Assembly (NCBI GenBank): GCA_027858735.1
Contig: JAQICC010000221.1
Span: 1 to 41,129, forward strand
Reading direction: 5' to 3'
Source of the DNA: Salinivirgaceae bacterium
Lineage (GTDB): Bacteria; Bacteroidota; Bacteroidia; Bacteroidales; SZUA-534
Length of the DNA stretch: 41,129 bases
Shown here: positions 17,496-27,322 of the stretch, in pieces
Layout: the number at the start of each line of letters is the position of its first letter
How positions within the stretch are numbered: position 1 is the first letter of the stretch
Notes under the pieces: model-generated
What the model saw: only the letters and a program-made list of their open reading frames with translations
Told to the model about the DNA's origin: nothing
Database searches by the model: none
Made by a program: the position numbers and the translations under genes

Positions 17496-17879
17496 ATGAA
17501 GAATTTATTTCTACTTTTTCTGATAATTTTTGAATTTAATGCAAATGCCCAAATTACTGCCGATGATTTAGTTCGCGAATGGTAATCTATAGACATTCAG
17601 GGAATTAACAAAAATGACACCCTTGAATTCGTGGCTGGCAGTCTTGATATAAATAACTACCATAAATATTTAATCTGGAAAATAAATGGTGATAATATTA
17701 CAAAGGTAAAATCGAGCTATAGAATTAAGCGACATACTGATGAACCTACAATTTTGGTTTCCACAAAGAATAAAAAATGGCGATATTTTAAAGCGAATCA
17801 GTGGTTATACCTTAATGAAGAAAAATATAAAGTTTTAAAACTTAGCAACAATTCACTATTGGTGCTTCGTTTGGAATAG
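17496..17879 (+). pseudogene. Small secreted protein gene interrupted by an in-frame TAA
   Basis: ATG at 17496 opens a signal peptide (MKNLFLLFLIIFEFNANAQ) followed by ITADDLVREW, and codon 30 is TAA (17583-17585). The same frame continues without interruption for 97 codons to TAG at 17877-17879 (SIDIQGINKNDTLEF, LIWKINGDNI, WRYFKANQWLYL, LVLRLE). Relatives with a lipocalin-like start usually have W-K or W-x after this point, so a Lys codon changed to TAA by one substitution is the simplest reading. The family is not certain; a small lipocalin-like or DUF domain is a guess. The MITE inserted about 65 bases upstream may have damaged the promoter too. Confidence 0.75.
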
Positions 17880-17974
17880 GATTCTGTTCATATATTCTCC
17901 ATCAATTCAATAGCAAGCAATTTTCTTCTCATAAAAATTCTCTATCAGCCTGAATCTTTTTTTATCTTTACCCT

Positions 17975-18685
17975 ATGATTAACAAATGGACTGCCATATT
18001 TTTTATAGCCCTTGCATTTTTTTCTTGTAAAGAACAGGAATTAAAACAACATCCAGTATCCTACGATTTCGGATACTTTCCTCTTGAACCTGGTATGTGG
18101 AAGCATTTTGAAGTAACCCATATTGATATTGATTCGGCCTCTAATAAATACGATACCTTACGTTATGAGTTGCGTGAAGTTTTTTCCGATTGGTTTTTGG
18201 ATGCTGTCAATGATTCTACCTTGCGAATTGAAAGATTTATGCGTGATAGCAGTAATCATGCCTGGCAACCTGTAGGTGTTTGGCAAGCCAAAATTAAAGG
18301 AAATGATGCGCTTATGGTAGAGGAAAATATCCCCTATTTGAAAATTAAATTTCCCGCTGAAATTGACCAGAACTGGAACGGTGATATCTTTAATCGTAAA
18401 GATACCTTGGATCAATACCGCTATACCATTACTTTCGTTGATGAGCCCTTGGTTATTGGGAATCTTAGTTTCGATTCAGTTTTAACAGTCACCCAAAAGA
18501 ATTTTGTATCGGCTATTGATAAACTAGACTTTTTTGAGAAATACGCATATGGTGTTGGGTTGATTATGAAAACGGCAGTTGATATTTACTCTGAAGAAAC
18601 CGATGATTTATCGATACCAGTTGAACAAAGAGTAACCCAAGGAACGTTATACTATCAGAATATTATTGATTATGGTAGAAACTAG
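17975..18685 (+). CDS. Lipoprotein of unknown function
   Basis: The 236-residue protein has a lipoprotein signal peptide with the lipobox FFSC and lipidated Cys18, followed by KEQELK. The remainder is a predicted beta-rich domain with no family I can name; features include YFPLEPGMWKHFEVTHIDID and a repeated pattern of acidic strands. Its 3' end overlaps the subtilase gene by 20 bases. With xseA it forms a closely packed lipoprotein-subtilase-xseA transcription unit. TATCTTTA at about 17962-17969, just before the ATG, resembles the -7 element but would leave almost no leader. Confidence 0.75.
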   Translation: MINKWTAIFFIALAFFSCKEQELKQHPVSYDFGYFPLEPGMWKHFEVTHIDIDSASNKYDTLRYELREVFSDWFLDAVNDSTLRIERFMRDSSNHAWQPVGVWQAKIKGNDALMVEENIPYLKIKFPAEIDQNWNGDIFNRKDTLDQYRYTITFVDEPLVIGNLSFDSVLTVTQKNFVSAIDKLDFFEKYAYGVGLIMKTAVDIYSEETDDLSIPVEQRVTQGTLYYQNIIDYGRN

Positions 18686-20312
18686 AGCATTAATTATAAT
18701 TGCAATTCTTTTTATAGGCCAAATAATTACCGCTCAAGATTATGAGTACGGATATTTAGTGGAGTTTACCGATAAAAATAACGCATCATTCAGTATTGAT
18801 AATCCTCAAGAGTATTTATCGGAAAGAGCCATAGAACGACGAAATTTGAGGAATATTGATATTAGCGAACAAGATTTTCCTGTAAATAGGAGCTATACCG
18901 ATAGCATACTAAAATTAAACGCCAAACTTCATGTTACAAGTCGCTGGTTAAATTCTGCGGTATTTTTAACAAACAACGATATGTTTCTAATTGAAGCCAA
19001 TAGTTGCTCTTTTGTGAAGCAAATTTCATTGGTTTATGAATGGAGTAATAATAAATCGGCGAATAGGATTAATAAATGGAATATGGAGTACGACCCTATT
19101 AACTATGGACAATCGTACAATCAGATAAAGATGTGTAATGCCCAGAAACTTCACGAAAAGGGGTTTATGGGAAAAGGCATACATATTGCCGTTCTCGATG
19201 GAGGGTTTTGGCGAGCCAATGAATTGTCTTGTTTTGATAGCTTAAATCTAAAGGGACGCATATTAAGTCATTGGGACTTTGTTGAGGGAAACGACAATGT
19301 ATTTGATGATGCTACCCATGGAATGGCTGTGTTATCGATAATGGGAGGTAATTTACCGGAAGAAATGGTAGGTACTGCTCCTCAAGCTTCGTACCATCTA
19401 TTTCGAACCGAAAATGTATATACAGAATATCCTATTGAAGAAGATAACTGGATTGCCGCTGCTGAAGCTGCTGATAGTGCAGGTGCCGATATCATTACAG
19501 CATCTCTTGGTTATAGTAATTATGATAATCCGAATATGAACCATACTTATAATGATATGGACGGTAAATTGACACGTATAACCCAAGGAGCTGAAATTGC
19601 TTTTTCTAAGGGTATTTTTGTGGTTAATAGTGCTGGCAATTCGGGTAACGATGAATGGAAATATATTACAGCGCCAAGTGATGGAGAGAACGTACTTTGC
19701 GTTGGAGCTGTTGATAGTGAAGAATTCTTAGCATCATTTAGCAGCCGTGGGCCGTCATTCGACGGTAGAACAAAGCCCGATGTTGTGGCAAAAGGTTTGC
19801 ACACAACCATTATTAGTAGCGATAATACAGTGATAACAGGAAGCGGCACATCTTTTTCTTGCCCCGTAATAACGGGTATGGTAGCCTGCTTGTGGCAGGC
19901 CTTACCCCATTATTCAAATGCTCAACTTCTTAATTTAATTCGAAGTTATGGTGATCGATTTGATAATCCTGATAACAATTATGGATTTGGAGTTCCTGAT
20001 TTTGGAAAAGCACTTCAATTAATTGATAGTTCTAGCTATGAAAGCAAAAATTCAAATGAATGGGTCAAAATGTATCCGAACCCTTTTAATAAAAATTTAA
20101 GTTTCCAATTGTATATACAAAATGAGCAAGAGATTGAAATTTTATTATATGATGCTCAGGGAGTGAAAATATACAATGATAAGAAGCAGATGAATTCTTC
20201 TTCTTTTAATATAATTGAGCTTAAAAGCTTAGAGAATATTAGTACAGGTTACTATATTCTTACGGTGAAAACCCAAGAAGGTATTTTTTCAAATAAAATA
20301 GTGAAGCAATAG
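18666..20312 (+). CDS. S8 family (subtilisin-like) serine peptidase with T9SS sorting domain
   Basis: The 548-residue exported protease has a signal peptide (about 5-23, ending IITAQ; a second ATG at 18672 is equally possible as start) and a pro-region of roughly 24-165. The S8 domain has the intact triad D178 (IAVLDGG), H218 (ATHGMAV) and S396 (GSGTSFSCP), with the oxyanion Asn in NSAGNSG. The C-terminal 80 residues are a T9SS type A sorting domain (MYPNPFNKNL, TGYYILTVKT, NKIVKQ), so the protein should be released or attached at the cell surface. It overlaps the lipoprotein gene and ends 1 base before xseA, suggesting translational coupling. Confidence 0.92.
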   Translation: MIMVETRALIIIAILFIGQIITAQDYEYGYLVEFTDKNNASFSIDNPQEYLSERAIERRNLRNIDISEQDFPVNRSYTDSILKLNAKLHVTSRWLNSAVFLTNNDMFLIEANSCSFVKQISLVYEWSNNKSANRINKWNMEYDPINYGQSYNQIKMCNAQKLHEKGFMGKGIHIAVLDGGFWRANELSCFDSLNLKGRILSHWDFVEGNDNVFDDATHGMAVLSIMGGNLPEEMVGTAPQASYHLFRTENVYTEYPIEEDNWIAAAEAADSAGADIITASLGYSNYDNPNMNHTYNDMDGKLTRITQGAEIAFSKGIFVVNSAGNSGNDEWKYITAPSDGENVLCVGAVDSEEFLASFSSRGPSFDGRTKPDVVAKGLHTTIISSDNTVITGSGTSFSCPVITGMVACLWQALPHYSNAQLLNLIRSYGDRFDNPDNNYGFGVPDFGKALQLIDSSSYESKNSNEWVKMYPNPFNKNLSFQLYIQNEQEIEILLYDAQGVKIYNDKKQMNSSSFNIIELKSLENISTGYYILTVKTQEGIFSNKIVKQ

Positions 20313-20313
20313 C

Positions 20314-21699
20314 ATGAGTATTGAATCGGTTAGTTTATCGCAATTAGTTTCTGATATTAAAATTACACTTCAAAGTCGCTATGAACAGCCTGTTTGGGTA
20401 GTTGCCGAAATTAGCGATTTTAATTTAAACAGAAGTGGCCATTGTTACATGGAATTGGTTGAAAAGGATTCTATTTCAGATAAAATAATCGCAAAAACCA
20501 GAGCTATTATTTGGTCATTTGCCTTTCGCACCCTCAAAGCTTATTTTGAAACAACTACAGGTGAAACTCTTCGCAGTGGTTTAAAAGTTCTGGTACGGGC
20601 ATCAATAGAGTTTCATGAGGTTTTTGGCTTTAGTCTTAATATTCAAGATATCGATCCGCAATATACCTTGGGGGATATGGCTCGGAAAAAGGCTAAAATT
20701 ATTCAGCAATTGGACAAGGATGGTGTGTTGGATATGAATAAGGGTCTTCCGTTTCCTCTTGTTCCACAACGCATTGCGGTTATTTCATCAGATACAGCTG
20801 CTGGTTTTGGCGATTTTACTAATCAGTTAGCCAATAATAAAGTTGGATACGCTATTAATACAGAACTTTTTCCTGCAGTTATGCAAGGTGATAAAGCGGC
20901 AGAATCGATAATAAACGCTCTTGAGGTGATATATAACCAAATTGACGATTTTGATGTTGTAGCTATTATCCGAGGTGGGGGGTCAAAGTCGGATTTAAGC
21001 TGCTTTGATGATTACGAGTTGGCTTATTTTATAACCCAATTTCCATTGCCTGTGTTAACAGGTATTGGCCATGAACGTGACGATACCATTACAGATTTAG
21101 TGGCACATACCAAATTAAAGACTCCAACGGCTTTAGCCGAATTTTTAATTGAAACATTTGGCCAATTTGATATGCAACTAGATAGCTATGAAGATATAGT
21201 TTCGGATTTAGCCCTAAATGTTTTAGAAAACAATGATTATAAACTGGAGAAGTTTACACAGAGACTTCAATTAGGTTCATTAGAATTAATTAGGAACAAT
21301 CAGGAATACCTTATCTGGGCCAATTCCAAAATTATAAACGGAGTACAATTATATCGCAGCAATAAAAGCAGTCAGCTTGATAATTTAAAGCATAATTTCA
21401 CAATTATTACCAGAGGCTATTTTCATCAAGAGCAAAAACTCTGCGAAATCAGGCAAGAACGATTAGGCCGATGGTTAAATAACTATTTCAGTAGAAAAGA
21501 CCGTCGTTTAAATTTTTTATCGGAAAAAGTTGAGCTGGTAAATCCCGAAAGAATATTAGAACGAGGCTATGCCTGGGTAACCCATAATGGAAATATAGTA
21601 AAAGATAGCAGCGTTCTTAAAAAAGGTGATGCTGTAGAAGTTAAGGTAGCTAAAGGCAACTTTGCTAGTGAAGTTATAAGTACTTTAAAAGAAAAATAG
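20314..21699 (+). CDS. xseA: Exodeoxyribonuclease VII large subunit
   Basis: The 461-residue cytoplasmic nuclease subunit has an N-terminal OB-fold (WVVAEISDFNLNRSGHCYMEL at about 27-47). The catalytic core includes RIAVISSDTAAGFGDF, AIIRGGGSKSDLSCFDDYELA and TGIGHERDDTITDLVAH. A coiled-coil region (about 285-400) and the C-terminal ERGYAWVTHNGNIVKDSSVLKKGD segment are present. The small subunit gene xseB, which often follows xseA, is not found downstream: only 121 to 145 bases separate it from the next gene, and they contain no ORF. xseB must lie elsewhere or be absent. Confidence 0.95.
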   Translation: MSIESVSLSQLVSDIKITLQSRYEQPVWVVAEISDFNLNRSGHCYMELVEKDSISDKIIAKTRAIIWSFAFRTLKAYFETTTGETLRSGLKVLVRASIEFHEVFGFSLNIQDIDPQYTLGDMARKKAKIIQQLDKDGVLDMNKGLPFPLVPQRIAVISSDTAAGFGDFTNQLANNKVGYAINTELFPAVMQGDKAAESIINALEVIYNQIDDFDVVAIIRGGGSKSDLSCFDDYELAYFITQFPLPVLTGIGHERDDTITDLVAHTKLKTPTALAEFLIETFGQFDMQLDSYEDIVSDLALNVLENNDYKLEKFTQRLQLGSLELIRNNQEYLIWANSKIINGVQLYRSNKSSQLDNLKHNFTIITRGYFHQEQKLCEIRQERLGRWLNNYFSRKDRRLNFLSEKVELVNPERILERGYAWVTHNGNIVKDSSVLKKGDAVEVKVAKGNFASEVISTLKEK

Positions 21700-21844
21700 A
21701 ATATTCATGCTCTTGTATAAATAAGCCCCTTCTTGAGTAATCCTATTGCAATCTCCGATTTAAAATCACAAGAAAGAAAAAAAATCTTTGCCAGTCCTTA
21801 TTTATTACTAAATTTATAGCTTGTTGAATACAAACAATCAAACT

Positions 21845-24514
21845 ATGCCCACTAAAAACATTGTACTTTTTCTATTATTTGTTTTCACTTTTCTATTTGT
21901 GGGAGCAAAAGATATAGAAGATCTAGAAAAAGAATTAAAAAAAAGCGCGTCGGATTCAGACAAAGCAGGAATTTTAAATCAAATAGGTACTAAGTATCGC
22001 GACAAGGGTGATTTGGATATGGCTATTGATTTCCATTTTCAGGCTCTCGATATTTATGAATCACAAAAACAAGAAATAGGGCAAGCTGAATCGTTTAATT
22101 TATTGGGCGGGGTTTATTGGCGCTTAAACGATTTTGACCAGGCAACGCATTACTACACTCTAGCTTTGCAAATACGCGAAAATCATGACAATGTTGAGGA
22201 ACGAGCAAAAATATTAAATAACTTGGGCATGGCAAGTAGCAGCCAGGGTGATTATGATACCGCTCTTGAATATTATAATCGAGCATTGGGCGATTGGTTT
22301 AAAAAGGATAACAAAGGAGAACTAGCAACAACATTGAACCATATAGGCAATGTCTATTTAAAGAGGAATATTCCCGATTCTGCGTTGAGTTTTTATAGCA
22401 AGGCTCTTACTATTCGTAGAGGTTTAAACGATACAGTGGGAATTGCATCGATGCTAAATAACTATGCTACTTTATATAAAAAGCAACAGAATTTTATAAA
22501 AGCGGTTGAATATCTTGAAGAATCTTTAAAGCTTTTAAAAAACACCAATGAAAATGAGCAATTGGCTTCCATTTACAATAATTTGGGTGGAGTATACTGG
22601 TCGAATAAAGAATATAAAAAAAGTCTTGAGAACTATTTAGTAGCACTGGAACTTAGAGAGCAGCTGGGTGATAAAAAAATTACAGCAGCAACCATGAATA
22701 ACATTGGTTTAATTTATAAGGACTTAGGTAATTATGAAAAGGCTCTTGAGTATTACGAAAAATCACTAGTACACTATCGTGAAGCTGGCGATCGTTTTTC
22801 AGAGTCGAATGCTTTAAATTTTATGGGGGGTGTTTATTGGAAATCGGGCGAATTCAGAAAGGCCCTAAATTATTATAAAAGTTCATTTGGACTTCGCAAT
22901 ATTGTGGGCGATAAAACCTATATTGCCCGATCGCATACTAATTTAGCATTGGTGTACAGAAGTTTAAAAGAGCAAGATAGTGCCTTAATTGAATATCAGA
23001 ATGCATTAACTATTTATAAAGAAATAGGCGATCAAAAGAACGCCGCAGCCATAATAAACAGTATAGGAAGTTTGTACCGTACATTTGGTCGGGGGCAAAT
23101 GGCAATGCAGTATTATGCTATGGCATTAGAGTTGCGAAAAAATATAAACGATTTAAACGGAGAAGCCTATTCGTCACTCAGTATTGGTAGTGCTTATATG
23201 ATTGATAAAGATAATAAAACGGCACTTCCTTATTTTAAAAGGGCATTATCAATTGCAAAGGAGTTAGACAATCAGAATCTTGAGAAAGATGCTCTCGGAT
23301 ATTTGGCAAGGCTATATTCGGCAATTGGTGATTATAAATTGGCCTATGAGAATTATACTGCTTATAGCAAAATTAAAGATGAAATTTTAAGTGGCGAAAG
23401 CATAAAGCGTATTGCCGATATGCAAATTCGTTATGAAACGGAGAAAAAGGAACGCGAGCTTCAAGAGAAAAGCATTGAAGTTAATTTTCAAAAAGAAAGA
23501 AACCGGAGGCAGCTTATCCTAATTTATTATGGATTGGCTTTGCTTATTGTTGTATCAATTTCTGCAATATTTATTGTACGTCAGAATAAGAAGGTTAAAA
23601 AAGCGAATGAGCTTTTGGAACTTAAAAATCAGGAAATACTTCAGCAAAAAGAGGAGATTTTGGCGCAGCGTGATGCCATTGAAGAACAAAAAAATGAAAT
23701 TGAAAAACAAAGAGATATAGCAGAAAAAAGACGCGATGAGATTGAAATAGAAAAAAGGAAAACCATGGATAGCATTGAATATGCTAGTCGTATTCAGTCT
23801 GCTGTTTTACCGCCTAAGGAGCTTATTAATAAATTGATACCAAATTTCTTTGTGATGTGGAAGCCTCGAGATATAGTTTCGGGCGATTTTCACTTTGTAA
23901 GAAAAGTACACAATAAGGTGGTGGTAGCTGCAATTGATTGTACAGGTCACGGGGTACCAGGAGCGTTTATGAGTATGTTAGGTTCGAGCCTTTTAACCGA
24001 AATTGTTGACAAAGGGCTTTTTATTAATGCATCTGATATTCTTGAAAGCTTACGCGACAATGTTAAAAGTGCACTTCATCAAACAGGTAGTGACGATGAT
24101 AAAACATCAGATGGCATGGACTGTGCCCTTTGCGTTATCGATTATGAGAATAGTTATTTAGATTTTGCAGGAGCTCACAATCCGCTATTTATATTCCGTA
24201 ATAAAGAATTAATTGAGTACGATGGTGATAGAATGCCAATTGGCGTTCATATGGTTAAAGAACAGCCTTACACAAATCATAAAGTTGAATTGCTTAAAAA
24301 TGATATGCTTTACATGTTTAGCGATGGATACTATGACCAGTTTGGAGGTGATAAAGGCCGTAAACTGTTTATGCGTAATTTTAAAGAATATTTAAATGCG
24401 GTACATGAGCTGCCATTGAACGAGCAACAAAACGAATTAGAAACTCGATTTAATGCTTGGAAAGGTGAAGGTCGCCAAATTGATGATGTAATTGTTGTTG
24501 GAGTTAGAATATAA
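21845..24514 (+). CDS. TPR protein with C-terminal SpoIIE-type PP2C phosphatase domain
   Basis: The 889-residue protein (ATG at 21845 rather than the upstream TTG, because it starts a proper signal peptide, MPTKNIVLFLLFVFTFLFVGA) has about 12 tetratricopeptide repeats of 40 residues in its periplasmic part (about 25-500). One membrane helix lies at about 557-578, followed by a long coiled coil (about 580-645) and a SpoIIE/PP2C serine phosphatase domain (about 645-889). Metal-site Asp motifs are visible: GDFHF near 680, AIDCTGHGVPGAFM near 697-710, DGMDCALCVID and MFSDGYYDQFGG. It is the first of three tandem TPR paralogues. SiaC-like proteins in this window are plausible substrates by analogy with SiaA. 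Confidence 0.9.
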   Translation: MPTKNIVLFLLFVFTFLFVGAKDIEDLEKELKKSASDSDKAGILNQIGTKYRDKGDLDMAIDFHFQALDIYESQKQEIGQAESFNLLGGVYWRLNDFDQATHYYTLALQIRENHDNVEERAKILNNLGMASSSQGDYDTALEYYNRALGDWFKKDNKGELATTLNHIGNVYLKRNIPDSALSFYSKALTIRRGLNDTVGIASMLNNYATLYKKQQNFIKAVEYLEESLKLLKNTNENEQLASIYNNLGGVYWSNKEYKKSLENYLVALELREQLGDKKITAATMNNIGLIYKDLGNYEKALEYYEKSLVHYREAGDRFSESNALNFMGGVYWKSGEFRKALNYYKSSFGLRNIVGDKTYIARSHTNLALVYRSLKEQDSALIEYQNALTIYKEIGDQKNAAAIINSIGSLYRTFGRGQMAMQYYAMALELRKNINDLNGEAYSSLSIGSAYMIDKDNKTALPYFKRALSIAKELDNQNLEKDALGYLARLYSAIGDYKLAYENYTAYSKIKDEILSGESIKRIADMQIRYETEKKERELQEKSIEVNFQKERNRRQLILIYYGLALLIVVSISAIFIVRQNKKVKKANELLELKNQEILQQKEEILAQRDAIEEQKNEIEKQRDIAEKRRDEIEIEKRKTMDSIEYASRIQSAVLPPKELINKLIPNFFVMWKPRDIVSGDFHFVRKVHNKVVVAAIDCTGHGVPGAFMSMLGSSLLTEIVDKGLFINASDILESLRDNVKSALHQTGSDDDKTSDGMDCALCVIDYENSYLDFAGAHNPLFIFRNKELIEYDGDRMPIGVHMVKEQPYTNHKVELLKNDMLYMFSDGYYDQFGGDKGRKLFMRNFKEYLNAVHELPLNEQQNELETRFNAWKGEGRQIDDVIVVGVRI

Positions 24515-24530
24515 CTAAAATGACTGTAAA

Positions 24531-27308
24531 ATGTTAAAGCATACTACTCTGAAAAAACCCACAAAATTTATTCTAGCTTATTTAGTATTATTTCTGTCTC
24601 TAGTAATTGTAAATAATTCATTTGCTCAAACCATTGAACATTCCGATGATGATTCCATTTTTGCAAATATTTATGTAAAAGAAGTTAATGAAAATGATGT
24701 GACTGATATTGCAGATAATTCTCCTTTAGGTGAAGCAATGGCAGTTTTTGAGGAAGGAAAAACGTTATATAACTCGCGAAAATTCATCAAAGCAACTGAA
24801 GAACTTAAAAAAGCCAGAAAAGCATTTTTAAAGCTTAAGAACAAAGAGATGGAAAGCAAAACCTTACTCTCGTTGGGACATGTTTTATGGAAACAAGGGG
24901 AGTTTAACAATGCTTTATCAGTATATCAAGAGGCTGAGTCAATACAAAAGAAAATTGGAAGACAAGATTTACAAGCAGAATCGTTCCAGTTTATGGGAAT
25001 TGTATACCGCGATATGGGAGACTATGACAAAGCACTGCAGCTTCTTCTAAAATCATTAGAAATTACAAATACCATTCATCACAATAAGCTAAAGGCATCT
25101 TCTTTAAATTATTTAGCCGGTATTTACTGGAAAATGGGCAATTACAATAATGCGTTAAAGTATTATTTAGATGCCTTAAAAATTAGGGAAGAAATGAAAG
25201 ACCATTATTATGTAGCCTCTTCACATAGTAATATAGGTATTCTTTATAAGGATATGGGACAATACCGTTTGGCCATTGAGCACCATAAAAAAGCGTTATT
25301 TATTCAAAAACATTTGGGGGAAGATAAGGCCGTTGCATATTCGTTAAATAACATGGGAAACGTGTTTTTGAATATGGCTAAATACGATTCCGCTTTAATC
25401 TATTACAAACAATCGCTTGAAATTCGGGTTGATCAGAATAGTAAATCAGATATTGCAAAATCGCTCGATAATATGGGAAATGCATATAAAGCAATGTCGG
25501 ATTTTGTTGGCGCATTAAAATATTATACCCAAGCACTTGAAATTAGAACTGAATTAGGCGGAAAAAAGGCTATTGCAAATTCATTAAATAAAATTGGAGG
25601 AGTTTATTTAATGATGTCTAAATATCATTCGGCTCTTGAATTTTATTTTCAGTCACTTGAATATTATACCCTGTTGAACGATGATTTTAACAAAGCGAAA
25701 ACCATTAATAATGTTGGACTAATTTATAAAGATTTGTCGAATTTCGAGTTCGCCAATAAATACCATAATCAGGCACTTGATATTTATGAAAAGTTGGGAA
25801 GAATGGTGCAGAAAGCTGTTACGCTTAATTACCTGGGTAGTATGCATTGGAAAAACAATAACTTAAATTCGGCACTAAACTATTATATGCAGGCCTTAAG
25901 AGTTCGTGAGGAGATAGGCGACAAATCAGCAGTAGCTTCATCAAATAATAATTTAGGCCTTATATATCGCGATTTAAAAGATTCAGCTAAATCAATATCC
26001 TTCTATATTCATGCATATAATTTGTTTGATGAAATGAAAAACGAGCGCGAAATGGCATCGGTTCTAAACAATATTGGAGATGTGTATTTTAACTTTAATG
26101 AGTATGATAAATCACTTAACTATTTTAATAAGGCTCTTCATTTACATGAGAAAACTTCAAATTCAAGAGGAATAGCCATTTCATCTCTAAATATTGGGCA
26201 ATTATACATTGAACAGGGCAAGTATCAAAAAGCTATAACATATGTTGACAGGGCGTATAAACTATCGCTTGATATTAATGAGGGTGAGTTAATAAAAAGT
26301 GCGTGTTACGATAATTACCGACTTTATAAGTCATTAGGAAATAGCAAAGATGCACTAAGGTATTTTCAACTTTATGTATCGCAGAAGGACAGTATTTTAA
26401 ACAAAGAAAACACGAAAATAATTGCTGAGCTTCAGGTTAATTATGAGATTAATAAACGTGAAATAGAAATTCAGACACTAAAAAAACAAAAAGAAATTGA
26501 TGAATTAAAAATGAAGTTTCATCGATTAATGTTGATTATAGGGCTTATAAGTTTTGTTTTGCTTCTTGTTATTGTGCTTTTGTTATTCAGGAGTTTAAAA
26601 AATAAGAAACGAACGAATACTATGCTAGAAAGACTATTTTCGGTAGTAGCTCACGATCTGCGAAGTCCGGTATCAACCTTAAGTAATTTGAGCGATTTAC
26701 TGAATCAACCCATTGCCGATTTAAATGAAGGTGAACGTAATACAATTATAAAACACATGGATGGGATTACAAAATCGACCATGAGCTTACTGGATAATTT
26801 ACTTGATTGGTCGAAAAAACAGCGTGGATTAATTGGCTACAATCCCGAAAGTGTTGATATAAAAAAAGCACTCGAAGAAAGCTTAATTTGGATGGATATG
26901 ATAGCTAAAAACAAGGAGGTTAGCATTATTGATGAACTGCCTGAATACACTTTTGCTTTTGTCGATAGAAGTGCCTTGTTACTGATATATAGAAACTTAA
27001 TAGTGAATGCAATTAAGTTTTCGCATAGTAATGGCACAATTCGAATATTTATTCATCAGAATCATTCACAGGTTGAGATAGGAGTTGAAGATAATGGTAT
27101 TGGTATGTCGTCTCAAAAATTAGAAGCCGTGTTATCGGGTAATAATAGCTCTTCGAAAACAGGAACCATGAATGAAACAGGAACCGGTTTTGGAATTAAG
27201 CTTTGTAAAGAGTTTATTGCAATTAATAAAGGTAAATTGTGGGCTGAAAGTATAGAGAATAAGCAAACAATTTTTTATTTTAGCTTACCAAAGGTTAATC
27301 CAAATTAG
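24531..27308 (+). CDS. TPR sensor histidine kinase
   Basis: The 925-residue protein has a signal peptide (about 14-33, ending NNSFAQ) and about 13 TPRs in its periplasmic sensor. One membrane helix lies at about 666-688, and the cytoplasmic kinase part follows. The phosphoacceptor His708 is in VVAHDLRSPVSTL, followed by LLDNLLDWSKKQ. The HATPase_c domain has the N-box YRNLIVNAIKFS, the G1-box VEDNGIGMS and GTGFGIKLC. There is no receiver domain and no adjacent response regulator, so the output partner is encoded elsewhere. It starts 16 bases after the phosphatase gene and shares its TPR-TM plan, evidence of tandem duplication followed by a swap of the output domain. Confidence 0.92.
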   Translation: MLKHTTLKKPTKFILAYLVLFLSLVIVNNSFAQTIEHSDDDSIFANIYVKEVNENDVTDIADNSPLGEAMAVFEEGKTLYNSRKFIKATEELKKARKAFLKLKNKEMESKTLLSLGHVLWKQGEFNNALSVYQEAESIQKKIGRQDLQAESFQFMGIVYRDMGDYDKALQLLLKSLEITNTIHHNKLKASSLNYLAGIYWKMGNYNNALKYYLDALKIREEMKDHYYVASSHSNIGILYKDMGQYRLAIEHHKKALFIQKHLGEDKAVAYSLNNMGNVFLNMAKYDSALIYYKQSLEIRVDQNSKSDIAKSLDNMGNAYKAMSDFVGALKYYTQALEIRTELGGKKAIANSLNKIGGVYLMMSKYHSALEFYFQSLEYYTLLNDDFNKAKTINNVGLIYKDLSNFEFANKYHNQALDIYEKLGRMVQKAVTLNYLGSMHWKNNNLNSALNYYMQALRVREEIGDKSAVASSNNNLGLIYRDLKDSAKSISFYIHAYNLFDEMKNEREMASVLNNIGDVYFNFNEYDKSLNYFNKALHLHEKTSNSRGIAISSLNIGQLYIEQGKYQKAITYVDRAYKLSLDINEGELIKSACYDNYRLYKSLGNSKDALRYFQLYVSQKDSILNKENTKIIAELQVNYEINKREIEIQTLKKQKEIDELKMKFHRLMLIIGLISFVLLLVIVLLLFRSLKNKKRTNTMLERLFSVVAHDLRSPVSTLSNLSDLLNQPIADLNEGERNTIIKHMDGITKSTMSLLDNLLDWSKKQRGLIGYNPESVDIKKALEESLIWMDMIAKNKEVSIIDELPEYTFAFVDRSALLLIYRNLIVNAIKFSHSNGTIRIFIHQNHSQVEIGVEDNGIGMSSQKLEAVLSGNNSSSKTGTMNETGTGFGIKLCKEFIAINKGKLWAESIENKQTIFYFSLPKVNPN

Positions 27309-27322
27309 CTTAACTTTAAATT

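Noticed and set aside
17252-17533. Plus-strand open frame of 93 codons
   Set aside because: It runs through the MITE and its palindrome and into the pseudogene in the wrong frame.
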